This document shows positions 52,238-60,377 of a DNA stretch of 64,000 nt, one piece after another. The stretch is from assembly GCA_024234395.1 (NCBI GenBank), contig JACKOH010000001.1, positions 372,001-436,000 on the forward strand. Direction: 5' to 3'. This DNA comes from Pseudomonadales bacterium. GTDB lineage: Bacteria > Pseudomonadota > Gammaproteobacteria > Pseudomonadales > Pseudohongiellaceae. Each line of letters opens with the position of its first letter. The first letter of the stretch is position 1. The notes beneath the pieces were generated by a model that was not told the DNA's origin, ran no database searches, and saw only the letters and a list, made by a program, of their open reading frames with translations. The translations under genes were made by a program, and so were the position numbers.

Positions 52238-53083
52238 ATGACCGAACTCAGGGCAGGTGAACCGGTCAGGGTGGCGGGCAGGACCGTACCCGTTATAAGG
52301 CTGCTGGCCCCTAACGCCGGTCCCATGACCGGACCCGGGACCAATACCTATCTGATAGGTGAGCGGGAGCTCGCGCTGGTAGACCCGGGGCCCGCCGAGC
52401 AGGCTCATATCGAAGCGATACTGACAGCAATTGGCGACCGACCACTGCGCTGGATACTGGTGACTCATACACACGCCGATCACTCACCGGCGGCGCTGCC
52501 GCTGGCCAGGGCAACGGGTGCGGAACTGATCGGGCTTCCCGCCCCGGAAGGCGGGCGTCACGATCGCAGTTTTCAGCCTTCCGGAAGCTTCGCTCACGGC
52601 GACTCGTTAGCCGGCGCCGAGTTCACGATTGAGTTGATTCACACGCCGGGCCACGTGTCCAACCATCTGTGTTACCTGCTGCAGGAAGAGCAACTGTTGT
52701 TTACCGGCGATCACATTCTCCAGGGCACCACTTCGGTTATCCTGCCTCCTGACGGTGACATGACCGATTACCTGAGGTCTCTGCACGAGCTGAGAGCCTG
52801 GCAACTGGCCTGTCTGGCCCCGGGGCACGGTCAGTTGATTACCGACCCGGAGGTTGCCATCGAAGCGCTGATAGCCCATCGCCTGCGCCGGGAGGACAAG
52901 ATTGTGCGGGCCCTGGGTGCTGGCGTGGAGGCCGACCTGGAATCCCTGACACTGCGGGTCTACGATGACGTGGCCCCACATCTGTTGCCGTGGGCCCGCC
53001 TCACTCTGGAGGCGCATCTGATAAAGTTGGCACGTGAATCCAGGGCTGTCCAGTCACCAACAGGCTGGAAACTGCTCCCATGA
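52238..53083 (+). CDS. Metallo-beta-lactamase-fold hydrolase, LACTB2/glyoxalase II-like
   Basis: The 281-residue protein has the MBL motif THTHADHSP (HxHxDH), then TPGHVSNH, FTGDHILQGTT with the bridging Asp, and a further His in LAPGHG. The N-terminus MTGPGTNTYLIGERELALVDPGP is typical of the LACTB2-like group, which includes endoribonucleases and thioester hydrolases. A winged-helix-like C-terminal tail (RLTLEAHLIKLARE) follows. The substrate is unknown. Start has AGGAGG upstream. Its stop overlaps the next ATG as ATGA, giving a compact operon with the GIY-YIG gene. Confidence 0.88.
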   Translation: MTELRAGEPVRVAGRTVPVIRLLAPNAGPMTGPGTNTYLIGERELALVDPGPAEQAHIEAILTAIGDRPLRWILVTHTHADHSPAALPLARATGAELIGLPAPEGGRHDRSFQPSGSFAHGDSLAGAEFTIELIHTPGHVSNHLCYLLQEEQLLFTGDHILQGTTSVILPPDGDMTDYLRSLHELRAWQLACLAPGHGQLITDPEVAIEALIAHRLRREDKIVRALGAGVEADLESLTLRVYDDVAPHLLPWARLTLEAHLIKLARESRAVQSPTGWKLLP

Positions 53084-53412
53084 GCGACAAAACAGCCGGC
53101 GGGGAGCCTGCGCAGGGCTGGATGCTATACATGCTCAGAAGCGCCGATTCCCGCCTGTATACGGGGATTACTACCGATCTCGGCCGGCGCCTCGAGGAAC
53201 ATCGCCAGGGCGGCAGGCGCGGCGCCAAGGCCCTGCGGGGCAGAGCGCCTCTCGAACTGGTTTATAACTGTGCCTTCAGGGATCGCAGCAGTGCCTCCGT
53301 TGCTGAATACCGGGTCAAGCAATTGAGTCGGATCATGAAAGAACGTCTGGTGGCGGGCGATATAAGCCTGCAGACACTGATCAGCGACGACGAGTCTGAA
53401 AATGGCTGCTGA
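53080..53412 (+). CDS. GIY-YIG nuclease family protein
   Basis: The 110-residue protein is of the UPF0213/YhbQ type. It has WMLYMLRSADSRLYTGITTDLGRRLEEHR (GIY-YIG core with Y and the catalytic Arg), followed by KALRGRAPLELVY and a C-terminal basic region with EYRVKQLSR. YhbQ-type proteins are single-domain putative DNA endonucleases of uncertain role. It overlaps the preceding MBL gene by four bases and the following 75-residue gene by 11 bases. Confidence 0.92.
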   Translation: MSDKTAGGEPAQGWMLYMLRSADSRLYTGITTDLGRRLEEHRQGGRRGAKALRGRAPLELVYNCAFRDRSSASVAEYRVKQLSRIMKERLVAGDISLQTLISDDESENGC

Positions 53413-53629
53413 GCGTTATTATTATGATGTGTTCGGTTCTATCATGCGGGTTGAGCGACAGGATGGCGAGTGGGCGCTGTTCAGGGTCTCGGCGGACGGC
53501 AAGTCAGCCCGGGTATACGATATCGTGATTCCCGCCGGCCTGACGGCCGCCGAACTGGAGAGTTATCTGGACGACATGTTCCATGAGTCTGCCGGTCCCC
53601 TCCATAGCGCGGTGACCCGGTTACGCTGA
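53402..53629 (+). CDS. Small conserved-looking protein, function unknown
   Basis: The 75-residue product (MAAERYYYDVFGSIMRVERQDGEWALFRV...) has an alternating beta pattern followed by VIPAGLTAAELESYLDDMFHE. I recall similar small proteins of a DUF7661-like type but cannot confirm this. The frame is protein-like and overlaps the GIY-YIG gene by 11 bases, which supports real translation. No function can be given. Confidence 0.65.
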   Translation: MAAERYYYDVFGSIMRVERQDGEWALFRVSADGKSARVYDIVIPAGLTAAELESYLDDMFHESAGPLHSAVTRLR

Positions 53630-53665
53630 AACAGAATTCGAGACGGAGAGAAGGCAGGTGTTGCC

Positions 53666-54163
53666 ATGAAAAAATTAGAAAATTGGGCAAATTTGGCGGC
53701 CAGTATCGGGGTCATTCTGGGTATCCTGTTCCTGGGGCTCGAAATCAGGCAGAACACGGAAATGATGCATTCCCAGGCCCGTGACGCCATTACCGACAAG
53801 CAGATGATGTTCTCCGAGTGGGTTACCACGGAGCCGGAAATGGCGGTCGCAATCGTTGCGGCCGCAGACGGGCTGCAGAACATGAGTCCGGAACACCGCA
53901 TCATGTATGTCTATTTCCTGGCTGGCGTTTGGCGTGAGTGGGAAAATTCCTTTTACCAGTATCAACGCGGACTGTTCGATCTCGAGGAATTCGAACCACG
54001 GATGCTGCGCTGGCGTTCCCAGATGGAAACCGATGCCGCCCGCGTGCAGTGGAAACTCACTCGACAATGGTATGCACCGGGCTTTCGGGCTGTCGTAGAC
54101 AGCTATGTGGCTGAAATCGAGGCGGAGCAACGCCGGCGTGAGACCGGCGAAGGGATCAGGTAG
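53666..54163 (+). CDS. Membrane-associated protein of unknown function
   Basis: The 165-residue product has one N-terminal hydrophobic helix (about residues 8-25, LAASIGVILGILFLGLEI) preceded by MKKLENWAN, and then a mainly helical, Trp- and Arg-rich soluble region ending in charged residues. A short helix plus ENWANLAA and EIRQN is a pattern I have seen in uncharacterised proteins of marine gammaproteobacteria. AAGG lies upstream of the ATG at 53666. No function is recognised. Confidence 0.7.
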   Translation: MKKLENWANLAASIGVILGILFLGLEIRQNTEMMHSQARDAITDKQMMFSEWVTTEPEMAVAIVAAADGLQNMSPEHRIMYVYFLAGVWREWENSFYQYQRGLFDLEEFEPRMLRWRSQMETDAARVQWKLTRQWYAPGFRAVVDSYVAEIEAEQRRRETGEGIR

Positions 54164-54216
54164 CGAACCGCCCCGGCCGGCTGCAGGACAGAGAAAGTCT
54201 ATCAGGAGTAAGGCTC

Positions 54217-55164
54217 ATGAAAATTCCCGTTGGCATCAGCAGTTGCCTGTTGGGAGAGAATGTCCGCTTCGACGGTGGCCACAAGCAGCATTCCTACGTG
54301 CAGCAGACCCTCGGCCAGTATTTCGAGTTTCGTCCTTTCTGTCCGGAAGTGGATATCGGGCTGGGAATACCCCGTAAACCTATCCGCCTGATCCGCAGGC
54401 CGGGCAGTGATGAGATTCGCTGCGTCTCCACCGTGGATTCGGGACAGGATTTCACTGACGCCCTGACGGAAAGTGCTCAGCAGCAGGCTCACTGGCACCA
54501 GGAACTTTGCGGTTACATTCTCAAGCGGGCCTCGCCCAGTTGCGGCATGGAGCGGGTCAAGGTCTACACCGACAAGGGCATGCCGATCAATGACGGCGCC
54601 GGAATCTACGCTGCCACGATGATGAAGAATTTCCCGGAACTTCCAGTCGAAGAGGAAGGGCGGCTGGGCGACTCCCGCCTGCGGGAAAACTTCATCCAAA
54701 GGGTTTACGTGATGTGGCGCTGGAAAAGGCTGCTCGAGTCCGGAGTGACTGTTGGCAGGCTGGTGGATTTTCATGCCCGACACAAGCTGATCATCATGAG
54801 CCACGATCAACAGGATTACCGGGCGCTGGGCAAACTGGTCGCCGCGATTCGCAAGGACAATCTGGAGCAACAGTTACCGGACTACCTGCACGGTCTGATG
54901 AAAGCGCTGAAGAAAATCGCTACCGTGGGTAATCATGTCAACGTGCTGCAGCATATCCAGGGGTATCTGAAACAGAACCTGGACCGGGAGGACAAGCAGG
55001 AACTGGTGCAGGTTATCGAGGATTACCGCAGCGGAATCGTGCCGCTGATCGTTCCCATCACCCTGCTGAATCACCATTTCCGCAGGAATCCGGACGATTA
55101 TATCGCCCGCTCCTGGTACATGAAGCCGTATCCCTCCGAACTGAGTCTGACCAGTGACATCTGA
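54217..55164 (+). CDS. YbgA-like protein (DUF523 plus DUF1722)
   Basis: The 315-residue protein starts with a DUF523 domain (about residues 1-150): ISSCLLGENVRFDGGHK, FCPEVDIGLGIPRKPIRL and RASPSCG with conserved Cys residues. A DUF1722 domain (about 185-300) follows, with HLKLI-like HKLIIMSHDQQDYRALGKLVA and YRSGIVPLIVPITLLNHH. YbgA-type proteins are often near photolyase or thiosulfate-related genes in other genomes; the molecular function is not established. AGGAG precedes the ATG. The VOC gene overlaps its end by 11 bases. Confidence 0.92.
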   Translation: MKIPVGISSCLLGENVRFDGGHKQHSYVQQTLGQYFEFRPFCPEVDIGLGIPRKPIRLIRRPGSDEIRCVSTVDSGQDFTDALTESAQQQAHWHQELCGYILKRASPSCGMERVKVYTDKGMPINDGAGIYAATMMKNFPELPVEEEGRLGDSRLRENFIQRVYVMWRWKRLLESGVTVGRLVDFHARHKLIIMSHDQQDYRALGKLVAAIRKDNLEQQLPDYLHGLMKALKKIATVGNHVNVLQHIQGYLKQNLDREDKQELVQVIEDYRSGIVPLIVPITLLNHHFRRNPDDYIARSWYMKPYPSELSLTSDI

Positions 55165-55585
55165 ATCGGGCGCTCCGCCGCACAAACTGGTTATCCAGGG
55201 CATCGATCACGTCGTACTTCGCACCACCAGGGTTGCGGAGATGCTGCATTTCTACCAGGAGATACTGGGCTGTATCCTGGAGCGTGAACTGACCGAACTG
55301 GGCCTGCTGCAGTTACGCGCCGGTAGTTCCCTGATCGATATTGTACCGGTGGACAGTGAACTGGGCCGCCTGGGCGGAGGTCCGCCGCGTCAGGATGGCC
55401 GCAATCTGGAACATTTCTGCCTGACCCTGGAGAACCTGGACGAACAGCAGCTGCTTGAATTTCTGCGGCACCACGACATCCCCGCCAGTGAAATGGCTGT
55501 CCGTTATGGCGCCGGTGGCTTCAGTAATTCGGTGTATATTAACGATCCGGAGGGGAACGTGGTCGAATTGAAGCTGCAGCCCTGA
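55154..55585 (+). CDS. VOC family protein (glyoxalase/bleomycin-resistance fold)
   Basis: The 143-residue protein has the betaalphabetabetabeta VOC pattern: GIDHVVLRTTRVAEMLHFYQEILG with the first metal His, LEHFCLTLENLDEQQ with the second, and YINDPEGNVVELKLQP with the terminal Glu. It probably binds a divalent metal and a small substrate, but the reaction cannot be assigned. The start is GTG at 55154, inside the end of the YbgA-like gene, which suggests translational coupling. It converges on nhaC with 22 bases between. Confidence 0.85.
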   Translation: MTSESGAPPHKLVIQGIDHVVLRTTRVAEMLHFYQEILGCILERELTELGLLQLRAGSSLIDIVPVDSELGRLGGGPPRQDGRNLEHFCLTLENLDEQQLLEFLRHHDIPASEMAVRYGAGGFSNSVYINDPEGNVVELKLQP

Positions 55586-55607
55586 TTGCCCGATTGCGGT
55601 ATCTCCG

Positions 55608-57110
55608 TCAGGCGGGTCGGTCTTCCGCCACTGCGACTCCGTCATGGGCCGGGGCAATCTGAAAATTCAGCATGCCGTAGGTGGCGCTGACGAGTGGATT
55701 GATCAGATTGAAAAAGCAGAACGGCAGATAGGCCAGAGTGGCCACTCCCAGGGTGCCACTCATGAAGGCACCGCAGGTGTTCCAGGGTACCAGCGGAGAG
55801 GTGATGGTGCCGGCATCTTCCAGGGTGCGTGACAGGTTCTTGACATCCAGCCCGCGTTTCTGAAATTCCAGTTTGTACATGCGTCCCGGCAGCACGATGG
55901 CGATGTACTGGTCGGAGGCAATGATATTGGCGCCAATACAGGTGAGCAGGGTGGTGATAATGAGGCTGCCGGTGCCCCTGACAGTCGACAGGGCGTAGCG
56001 CACCAATACCTGAATCAGGCCGGTCCGGTCCATCAGGGCGCCGAAAATCATGGCACAAAAAATCAGCCAGACGGTATTGAGCATGGAGCTCATGCCGCCC
56101 CGTGACAGCAGGTCGTCGATTGCCGCGTCGCCGCTGTCGATTACATAGCCATCGAACAGGGTCTGCCAGATGCCTTTGAGCGTGGCCAGCGTGCCATTAT
56201 CCAGGTCGGCCTCCATGGCGCGGATTGCCGGCTGTTGAAACAGAAAAGCGAACACCACCCCGACCAGAGCCCCGGTAAGTATGGTTGGCAGTGGCGGCAG
56301 TTTCTTGTTGGCCATAACTAGCAGCACTGCAACCGGCAGCAACATTCCCGGGTTGATGCGGAAATTGGCCTGTAACATGTCCAGGGTACCCTGCAACTCG
56401 GCGGTCTGGCTGGTGGCATCGATATTGAAACCGATGATCAGGTAGAGGAACAAAGCGATACAGATGCTGGGAATGGTAGTCCACAGCATGTGATGAATGT
56501 GTGTAAACAGATCGGTACCCACCACCGCCGGAGCCAGATTGGTGGTGTCCGAAAGGGGCGACATCTTGTCGCCGAAATAGGCCCCGGAAATGATTGCGCC
56601 GGCAGTGATTTCCAGTGACAGGCCCAGCCCCGCCGCCGCTCCGATCAGGGCTACCCCGATAGTTCCCGCCACAGTCCACGAGCTGCCTATGCTGAGAGCC
56701 ACTACGGCGCAGATGGCGCAGGTGGCCGCATAGAAAAAGGCCGGATCCAGGGCCAGCAGGCTGTAGTAGATCATGCTGGGAACCGTGCCGGCCATGATCC
56801 AGCTGCCGATCAGCAGACCGACCGTAAACAGGATGAGAATGGCACGCAGCGCCACGGTAATCCCCTGCACCATGCTGGATTCCAACTCGTGCCAGCTGAT
56901 GCCATTGCGCCAGCCGATCAGACCGGCAATGGCGGCTCCGATACACAGGGCGATCTGGTTCGGACCGTAGCTGGAATCCTCGCCGAACAGGTAAACGGAA
57001 AAGGCCAGCAGGCCGACCATGACCAGAACCGGGATGATGGCCTGCAACAGGCCCGGAGTCGCCTCGTCCGGGGCGTTGGAATTCTCAGGGGGAATCGGGT
57101 CGGGGTTCAT
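55608..57110 (-). CDS. nhaC: NhaC family Na+/H+ antiporter
   Basis: The 500-residue protein has about twelve transmembrane helices. Family marks are the FTVGLLIGSWIMAGTVPSMIYY segment, SIGSSWTVAGTIGVALIG, and SGAYFGDKMSPLSDTTNLAPAVVG, which is characteristic of NhaC. It also has SPLVPWNTCGAFMSGTLGV near the C-terminus. NhaC exchanges internal Na+ for external H+, or related ion/substrate pairs. It is transcribed away from proA as a single gene. Presence fits a marine or alkaline habitat but does not prove it. Confidence 0.92.
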   Translation of the reverse strand: MNPDPIPPENSNAPDEATPGLLQAIIPVLVMVGLLAFSVYLFGEDSSYGPNQIALCIGAAIAGLIGWRNGISWHELESSMVQGITVALRAILILFTVGLLIGSWIMAGTVPSMIYYSLLALDPAFFYAATCAICAVVALSIGSSWTVAGTIGVALIGAAAGLGLSLEITAGAIISGAYFGDKMSPLSDTTNLAPAVVGTDLFTHIHHMLWTTIPSICIALFLYLIIGFNIDATSQTAELQGTLDMLQANFRINPGMLLPVAVLLVMANKKLPPLPTILTGALVGVVFAFLFQQPAIRAMEADLDNGTLATLKGIWQTLFDGYVIDSGDAAIDDLLSRGGMSSMLNTVWLIFCAMIFGALMDRTGLIQVLVRYALSTVRGTGSLIITTLLTCIGANIIASDQYIAIVLPGRMYKLEFQKRGLDVKNLSRTLEDAGTITSPLVPWNTCGAFMSGTLGVATLAYLPFCFFNLINPLVSATYGMLNFQIAPAHDGVAVAEDRPA

Positions 57111-57259
57111 TGCTGCCGGAACCGGTGGTTATGCTGCCAGGTCCCAAGAATAAGCCGTTTCGGCGGTTGCTGTCTAATTGCTTGTGGGTCACGCGGCCAT
57201 CGCGCGATCGGCGCCACCTGGCGCTGCAGCGAATTTACCGGGTTTTCTGCCAATTGCGG

Positions 57260-57265
57260 TATAAT
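57260..57265 (+). promoter_or_regulatory. -10 box of the proA operon promoter
   Basis: A perfect TATAAT at 57260-57265 lies about 105 bases before the proA ATG. The matching -35 is weak (TTACCG at 57235-57240, spacing 19). The call rests on the -10 box. Confidence 0.45.
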
Positions 57266-57369
57266 TTGGCTCTCTAAACCCTGGCAGAGCCCCGGTCCAC
57301 GCCTCCTGACAGGCGCGAAAGGTCGAAACAAGGGAAAACAAGCGTGTGTAGAGCAAGAGAGACAATCGG

Positions 57370-58653
57370 ATGTTGAATCAACGGGAAGCAACGGCGCTGG
57401 ATATCGATGCTTACATGCATGAGCTCGGAGAGCGGGCCAGAAGCGCATCCTATCGCATCGCCCGGGCCAGTACCGCCCAGAAAAACGAGGCGCTGCTGGC
57501 AATCGCCGCGGCCATCGATGCCCGGCGCGGGGAATTGATGGCGGCCAATACCCTGGATCTCGACGCCGGCCGGATGAAGAATCTGGATGCTCCATTGCTG
57601 GATCGACTGGAACTGACGACTGCCCGTATCGATGCCATGATCGAAGGGCTGCGACAGGTCGCCGGACTCGACGATCCGGTGGGCTCGATAACCGATCTCA
57701 AGTACCGGCCCAGCGGCATCCAGGTCGGTAAGATGCGGGTACCGCTGGGGGTCATCGGGATTATCTACGAATCCCGGCCCAATGTGACCTGTGAGGCGGC
57801 CAGCCTGTGCCTGAAATCGGGCAATGCAACCATACTTCGAGGCGGTTCCGAGGCGATCAATTCGAACCGGGCAATTGCCGCCTGTATTGCTGCCGGGCTC
57901 GCTGAGGCGGGCCTCGATTCCCGGATCGTACAGGTCGTGGAGGTTACCGATCGCGAAGCGGTGGGCAAATTGATCACCATGCCCGAATTCGTGGACGTGA
58001 TCGTACCGCGGGGTGGTAAAGGCCTGATCGAGCGAATCAGTCGCGATGCCCGGGTACCGGTGATTAAACACCTGGATGGCAACTGTCATGTCTACATCGA
58101 TGCCCATGCCGACTTCGAAAAAGCAGTCGCAATCACCATCAATGCCAAGACCCAGCGTTACGGGACCTGCAATACTCTGGAGTCCCTGCTGGTGGATAAA
58201 GCCGTCGCGACACAGATACTGCCGGCACTCGCCGGCCGCTTTGCCGAATACGCGGTTGAATTACGGGGCTGCGAAATCACCCGCAGCATCCTGCCCGATA
58301 TTGCCGTGGCCAGTGAAGCAGACTGGAAAGAGGAATACCTGGCTCCCATTCTGTCTATCAAGGTTGTGGAAGGCCTTGATGAGGCAATCGGCCACATTAA
58401 TGCACACAGTTCCCAACACACTGATGCCATCGTCACGGAAGATTATGGCAGTGCCCAGCGCTTCCTGAGGGAAGTGGACTCCAGTTCGGTGATGGTTAAT
58501 GCCTCTACCCGCTTTGCCGACGGCTTCGAATACGGTCTCGGTGCTGAAATCGGCATCTCGACGGACAAGCTTCATGCCCGGGGACCGGTGGGTCTGGAAG
58601 GTCTTACCTCGCAGAAATACATCGTGCTGGGAGACGGTCACATCCGCAAATGA
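57370..58653 (+). CDS. proA: Glutamate-5-semialdehyde dehydrogenase (gamma-glutamyl phosphate reductase)
   Basis: The 427-residue NADPH enzyme reduces gamma-glutamyl phosphate to the semialdehyde in proline synthesis. It has VPLGVIGIIYESRPNVT, LRGGSEAINSN, PRGGKGLIERI, the catalytic Cys in RYGTCNTLES, and VNASTRFADGFEYGLGAEIGIST near the C-terminus. Length is standard. It heads a tight operon with nadD (4-base overlap), rsfS and rlmH, the arrangement seen in Pseudomonas. Confidence 0.97.
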   Translation: MLNQREATALDIDAYMHELGERARSASYRIARASTAQKNEALLAIAAAIDARRGELMAANTLDLDAGRMKNLDAPLLDRLELTTARIDAMIEGLRQVAGLDDPVGSITDLKYRPSGIQVGKMRVPLGVIGIIYESRPNVTCEAASLCLKSGNATILRGGSEAINSNRAIAACIAAGLAEAGLDSRIVQVVEVTDREAVGKLITMPEFVDVIVPRGGKGLIERISRDARVPVIKHLDGNCHVYIDAHADFEKAVAITINAKTQRYGTCNTLESLLVDKAVATQILPALAGRFAEYAVELRGCEITRSILPDIAVASEADWKEEYLAPILSIKVVEGLDEAIGHINAHSSQHTDAIVTEDYGSAQRFLREVDSSSVMVNASTRFADGFEYGLGAEIGISTDKLHARGPVGLEGLTSQKYIVLGDGHIRK

Positions 58654-59327
58654 ACGAACGTATCGGCATAATGGGCGGTATGTTCGACCCGGTGCACGTC
58701 GGACACATCAAAGTAGCCCTGGCCGCGCTGAGTTTGTTGCAACTGGACCAGGTTCGACTGATTCCCTGTGGCGTACCCAACCACCGGGATCCAGCGCTGT
58801 GTACCCCAAAGCAGCGCGTGGATATGCTGCGTCTGGCTACCGGTGATTGTCCCCGGTTGATAGTGGACGAACGGGAGCTCAACAGACCCGGGACCTCCTA
58901 TTCAGTAGACACCCTGCTCTCTCTTCGCAAGGAATATCCGCTGGCAGGGTTGTATTTCATCCTCGGAATCGACGCCTTTGCGGCCCTGCCTGCCTGGCAC
59001 TGTTGGCGGGAGTTGTTTGAATTGTGCCATTTCGTGGTAATCGAACGGCCAGGCTATGCCGGGACTCTGCCTCCGGAACTGGAGGAAATCTGTCGCCACC
59101 GGCAGGTGACGGATGTTCAGCGGCTGCATAGCTCGAAGCATGGGCTTGTTTTCAGCATGCCCGGACTGGACAGTCCGGTCTCTTCGACTCAGGTCCGCGC
59201 CAGCATCGCCGACCGGAAATCCCTTGACGGTCTCCTGGATTCGCGGGTTGCAGACTACCTGCGGCAGCACCTGCTATACCTGGAAGCCGTGACCAAACAC
59301 CAACATGAGAATGGGAAAGCACATTGA
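58650..59327 (+). CDS. nadD: Nicotinate-nucleotide adenylyltransferase
   Basis: The 225-residue enzyme adenylates nicotinate mononucleotide to form deamido-NAD. It has the nucleotidyltransferase motif GGMFDPVHVGHIK (GxFxPxHxGH) at residues 8-20 and SSTQVRAS (the ISSTxIR-type motif) near residue 182. It works downstream of NadC, encoded at 14.6 kb. The ATG overlaps the proA stop by four bases, and its stop overlaps the rsfS start as TTGA, so translation is coupled along the operon. Confidence 0.96.
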   Translation: MNERIGIMGGMFDPVHVGHIKVALAALSLLQLDQVRLIPCGVPNHRDPALCTPKQRVDMLRLATGDCPRLIVDERELNRPGTSYSVDTLLSLRKEYPLAGLYFILGIDAFAALPAWHCWRELFELCHFVVIERPGYAGTLPPELEEICRHRQVTDVQRLHSSKHGLVFSMPGLDSPVSSTQVRASIADRKSLDGLLDSRVADYLRQHLLYLEAVTKHQHENGKAH

Positions 59328-59689
59328 CGAGTAAAGAATTGGCAGAATTGGCTGTGACGGCCCTGGAAGACCTGAAAGGGCAGTCGATTGTCAGCATCAA
59401 CGTAAGCCGGTTGACCCAGATTACGGACTACATGGTGATCGCGACCGGAACCTCCAGCACTCACATAAAGGCCCTGTCCGATGAAGTGACCAAACGGGTC
59501 AAGGAGTCGGGCGGCAAAGTTTCCGGTGTGGAAGGACGGCTGCAGGCGGAATGGGTGCTGGTTGATCTGGGGGGAGTGGTTGTCCATATCATGCTGGCCC
59601 CGGTCCGGGCCCTCTACAATCTGGAAGACCTGTGGAATTTCGAGCCGGAAAACGGCAATTCCGGAACCGGGAATAAGGCCAGGCAGTGA
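59324..59689 (+). CDS. rsfS: Ribosome silencing factor RsfS
   Basis: The 121-residue factor binds L14 of the large subunit and blocks subunit joining during slow growth. The protein has the Iojap signature: ALEDLKGQSIVSINVSRLTQITDYMVIATGTSSTHIKALSDEV, then EGRLQAEWVLVDLGGVVVHIM and YNLEDLW. The start is TTG at 59324, which overlaps the nadD stop (TTGA). It is the family length and directly precedes rlmH. Confidence 0.96.
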   Translation: MTSKELAELAVTALEDLKGQSIVSINVSRLTQITDYMVIATGTSSTHIKALSDEVTKRVKESGGKVSGVEGRLQAEWVLVDLGGVVVHIMLAPVRALYNLEDLWNFEPENGNSGTGNKARQ

Positions 59690-60156
59690 AATTCTCATTG
59701 CTCGCGGTCGGTACGCGCATGCCGGACTGGGTTCAGGCCGGGGTGCAAGAGTACCTGCGGCGCCTGCCGTCCGACTTTGGCCTGCAGGTGCATGAGATTC
59801 CCCTGGCGCGGCGGAGCAGAAATAGTGCGCCCGGGGCCGCCATGGCAAAAGAGGCCGAGGCGATCCTGGCCCGGACTCAGCGAACCGATTACCTGGTAAC
59901 TCTGGACGTGCAGGGCAGGCGTCTGGATACCGGCGCTTTCTCCCGGCGCCTGGACGGATTGCGCCAGGCCGGTCGGGATGTGGTGATCGTGGTCGGCGGT
60001 CCGGATGGCCTGGACCCGCAGGTGCTGCAACGGGCCGATGAAAGCTGGTCACTCTCGGATCTGACCCTGCCGCATCCACTGGTGCGCATCGTGGTCGCCG
60101 AACAGTTCTATCGCGCCTGGAGTCTGCTTCATAACCATCCCTATCATCGCGAGTAA
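59686..60156 (+). CDS. rlmH: 23S rRNA (pseudouridine-1915-N3) methyltransferase RlmH
   Basis: The 156-residue SPOUT methyltransferase modifies pseudouridine 1915 in helix 69 of 23S rRNA. It has MKFSLLAVGTRMPDWVQ at the start, LDVQGRRLDTGAFSRRLD, the SAM-binding knot VVIVVGGPDGLD, and LPHPLVRIVVAEQFYRAWSLLHNHPYHRE at the end, all characteristic. The start is GTG at 59686, overlapping the rsfS stop. It is last in the proA-nadD-rsfS-rlmH cluster; mrdA follows after 221 bases. Confidence 0.97.
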   Translation: MKFSLLAVGTRMPDWVQAGVQEYLRRLPSDFGLQVHEIPLARRSRNSAPGAAMAKEAEAILARTQRTDYLVTLDVQGRRLDTGAFSRRLDGLRQAGRDVVIVVGGPDGLDPQVLQRADESWSLSDLTLPHPLVRIVVAEQFYRAWSLLHNHPYHRE

Positions 60157-60377
60157 TTTCCGGCTGATTATCACAAACAGGACAAACGGGACGCAGATCT
60201 GAAAAATCCGCAATTTACAGGGTAAAATTGATTTCCAATATCGGCTAAACTTATGCACTTGCTTGTGGTCTCAATTGAGACAACGAGACTTCAGGGCGAC
60301 CCCTTGCAGCCGATTAATCGAATTAACTTTTCGTGAATTTGTTGATAGAACCAATCAAACGGTCAGATTCCTAATTT

